Shown here in pieces: positions 62,641 to 64,000 of a stretch of DNA of 64,000 nt; within the stretch, counting starts at the first letter, position 1; every line of letters begins with the position of its first letter. The notes beneath the pieces were generated by a model. It searched no databases and was not told where the DNA came from. It saw nothing but the letters and a program-made list of their open reading frames with translations. A program made the translations under genes and the position numbers. Source of the stretch: Jiangella mangrovi (GTDB lineage: Bacteria > Actinomycetota > Actinomycetes > Jiangellales > Jiangellaceae); assembly GCF_014204975.1 (NCBI RefSeq), contig NZ_JACHMM010000001.1:5456037-5520036 (forward strand). Direction: 5' to 3'.

Positions 62641-64000
62641 GTGTTGATCTTCGGTGCCCGCGAGCGGTCGCGCCCCGGGCCCCGTCGCCGAGCCCTGGCC
62701 GGCGGCACGATCCTGGTCGCGCTGACGGGCGTGGCGGCGGCCTGTTCGGCCATCACCGAGGGCGACGAGCCCACCGCCGGCGGCACGCTGTACTACCTGA
62801 GCGACCGGTTGAACTTCCCGCTCGACCAGCAGGGCCTGTACCTCGCCGAGGACGTCGCGTTCACGACGGCGTTCCTGCAGCGGACCCTGACGGCCTACTC
62901 CTACGACGCCGACCCCACCGCCGTCGAGCTGGTGTCCGACCTCGCCACCGACACCGGCAGCCCGAACGGCGACGCGACGCAGTGGTCCTTCACCCTGCGC
63001 GACGGTCTCACCTTCGAGGACGGCTCCGCGCTCACCTGCGCCGACGTCAAGTTCGGCGTGTCGAGGGCGTTCAACCCGGAGTTCATCCTGGCCAACGGCC
63101 TGCCGCGGGCGGTCCGGCTGCTCGACGTCCCGCTGGGGCCCGACGGCAACCCCGCCTACGCCGGACCGTACGCGCCCGACCCCGGCGACGTCGCCGCGTT
63201 CGACCGCGCCGTCAGCTGCTCCGGCGACGACCGCACGGTCACCTTCCGGCTCGCCCGGCCGGCGGGCGACTTCGGGCACGCCGTCACCGCGCTCGCGTTC
63301 GGACCGGTCCCGGAGGACACCCCGGACGGCGCCGGGTACGGCAGCGCGCCGCTGTCGTCCGGCCCGTACCGCATCGACGCCGCGTCGGCCGAGCGGCTCA
63401 CCCTGGTCCGCAACGACGCGTGGGACCGCGACACCGACCCGCTGCGCCCGGCCTACCCCGACCGGGTCGAGGTCGAACTGGGCGTCGAGCCCGTTGACCT
63501 CGACGAGCGGATGCGCGTCGACGAGGGCGACGACCGGGCCGCCGTGGCCCGCGCCTCGGACCCGGAGGCCGCGCCGGCACCGCTCTCCTCCGACGACGAG
63601 GACCGCCTGATCGCCGGGCAGGGACTGGGCGTGCGCTACCTGGCCGTCAACACCACCCGGGTGCCGCTGGCCGAGCACCGCCGGGCCATCGCGGCCGCCG
63701 TCGACCGTGCCGGTCTGCACGAGGCGCTCGGCGGCGACGACGCCGGCGCACCCGCCGCCGGGCTGCTGCCGCCCGGGATCGCCTCCGACGAGGTGGCGTC
63801 GGCCGGGCCCGCGGACCCGCCGGCGGGCGACCCGGAGGCCGCCCGCGCGCTGCTGGACGATGCGGGCGAGCCGATGCCACCGTTGAGCTTCGCCTACCTC
63901 GACACCCCCGAGAACCACGCGGCGGCCGCCGTCCTGCAGGAGTCGCTGGACGCGGCCGGGATCGCGCTGGCGACGGTGCCGCTGGGGCCGGCCGACTACT
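62641..64000 (+). CDS. Peptide-binding ABC lipoprotein, N-terminal part (runs off the window)
   Basis: 453 codons visible and no stop. The signal ends in a lipobox GVAAAC with Cys35. The mature part matches solute-binding family 5 (oligopeptide/dipeptide): FTTAFLQRTLTAY near residue 80, the WSFTLRDGLTFEDGSALTCADVKFGVSRAF block near 117-144, SGPYRID and RYLAVNTTRVPLAEHRRAIAAAVDR. GTG at 62641 has GGGGG 8 bases ahead; an in-frame GTG at 62623 is an alternative. It follows padR by 144 bp on the same strand. Permease genes would be expected beyond the window. Confidence 0.88.
   Translation, partial: MLIFGARERSRPGPRRRALAGGTILVALTGVAAACSAITEGDEPTAGGTLYYLSDRLNFPLDQQGLYLAEDVAFTTAFLQRTLTAYSYDADPTAVELVSDLATDTGSPNGDATQWSFTLRDGLTFEDGSALTCADVKFGVSRAFNPEFILANGLPRAVRLLDVPLGPDGNPAYAGPYAPDPGDVAAFDRAVSCSGDDRTVTFRLARPAGDFGHAVTALAFGPVPEDTPDGAGYGSAPLSSGPYRIDAASAERLTLVRNDAWDRDTDPLRPAYPDRVEVELGVEPVDLDERMRVDEGDDRAAVARASDPEAAPAPLSSDDEDRLIAGQGLGVRYLAVNTTRVPLAEHRRAIAAAVDRAGLHEALGGDDAGAPAAGLLPPGIASDEVASAGPADPPAGDPEAARALLDDAGEPMPPLSFAYLDTPENHAAAAVLQESLDAAGIALATVPLGPADY

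Noticed and set aside
1-64000. Dozens of long overlapping frames on the opposite strand of nearly every gene
   Set aside because: Very high GC content suppresses stop codons; these frames are rich in Arg/Pro/Ala/Gly with no domains, no ribosome sites and no start context, and each lies over a gene with clear family motifs.

Overview
High-GC DNA (about 70%), with GTG starts, chains of 4-bp ATGA/GTGA overlaps between neighbouring genes, GatCAB, a full Kdp operon and a PHO box of the Streptomyces type: this is an actinomycete chromosome. A Jiangellales-type genus is possible, but I cannot confirm it from sequence alone. No rRNA, tRNA, CRISPR array, transposase or prophage genes were seen.

Layout. 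(1) 1-13572: a carbohydrate-utilisation locus. A LacI repressor, an ABC sugar importer (lipoprotein plus two permeases), two paralogous Tat-exported clan GH-A-like proteins, an FAD oxidoreductase with a discoidin-like tail, an NAD-dependent epimerase and an FAD monooxygenase lie on the minus strand. An enolase-superfamily dehydratase runs divergently. (2) 13583-18169: a membrane M50-like peptidase, two proteins of unknown function, and a Fic protein carrying its own inhibitory motif behind a large palindrome. (3) 18179-21718: gatC-gatA-small membrane gene-gatB. (4) 21822-22270: first copy of a structured dispersed repeat. (5) 22282-30075: small membrane gene-kdpF-A-B-C-D-E. (6) 30305-33776: a membrane protein and two tandem, very similar histidine kinases without a response regulator. 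(7) 33794-34354: second repeat copy. (8) 34353-51797: an expanded phosphate-uptake and cell-surface locus (pstC, pstA, membrane-anchored PstS, an 889-aa surface protein, a second phosphate-binding-like protein, an LAQTG-anchored Ig-like protein, a sortase homologue without catalytic residues, pstB, a lytic transglycosylase, a PASTA Ser/Thr kinase, an Ig-like protein ending in a divergent sortase-like domain, and a UPF0104 membrane protein). (9) 51865-54804: a GDPD-like and a metallophosphoesterase-like secreted protein. (10) 54914-62496: a candidate export system made of an 8-cysteine 61-aa peptide, a MauE-thioredoxin fusion, a frameshifted ABC exporter, a MacB/FtsX-type permease, its ATPase and a PadR regulator. 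(11) 62641-64000: the start of a peptide-binding lipoprotein.

How the parts fit. The LacI operator lies inside the lacI promoter and between the two divergent units, so one sugar signal probably controls both. The pst locus begins at a PHO box plus a TTGACA promoter, so phosphate starvation probably drives phosphate capture together with cell-wall proteins. The Kdp operon runs in translationally coupled steps from an extra small membrane protein through its own sensor and regulator.

Most unusual items: the Cys-rich peptide cluster (10), the surface-displayed phosphate system with one dead and one divergent sortase (8), and the repeat family whose two copies share a 26-bp stem with an identical 10-nt loop.
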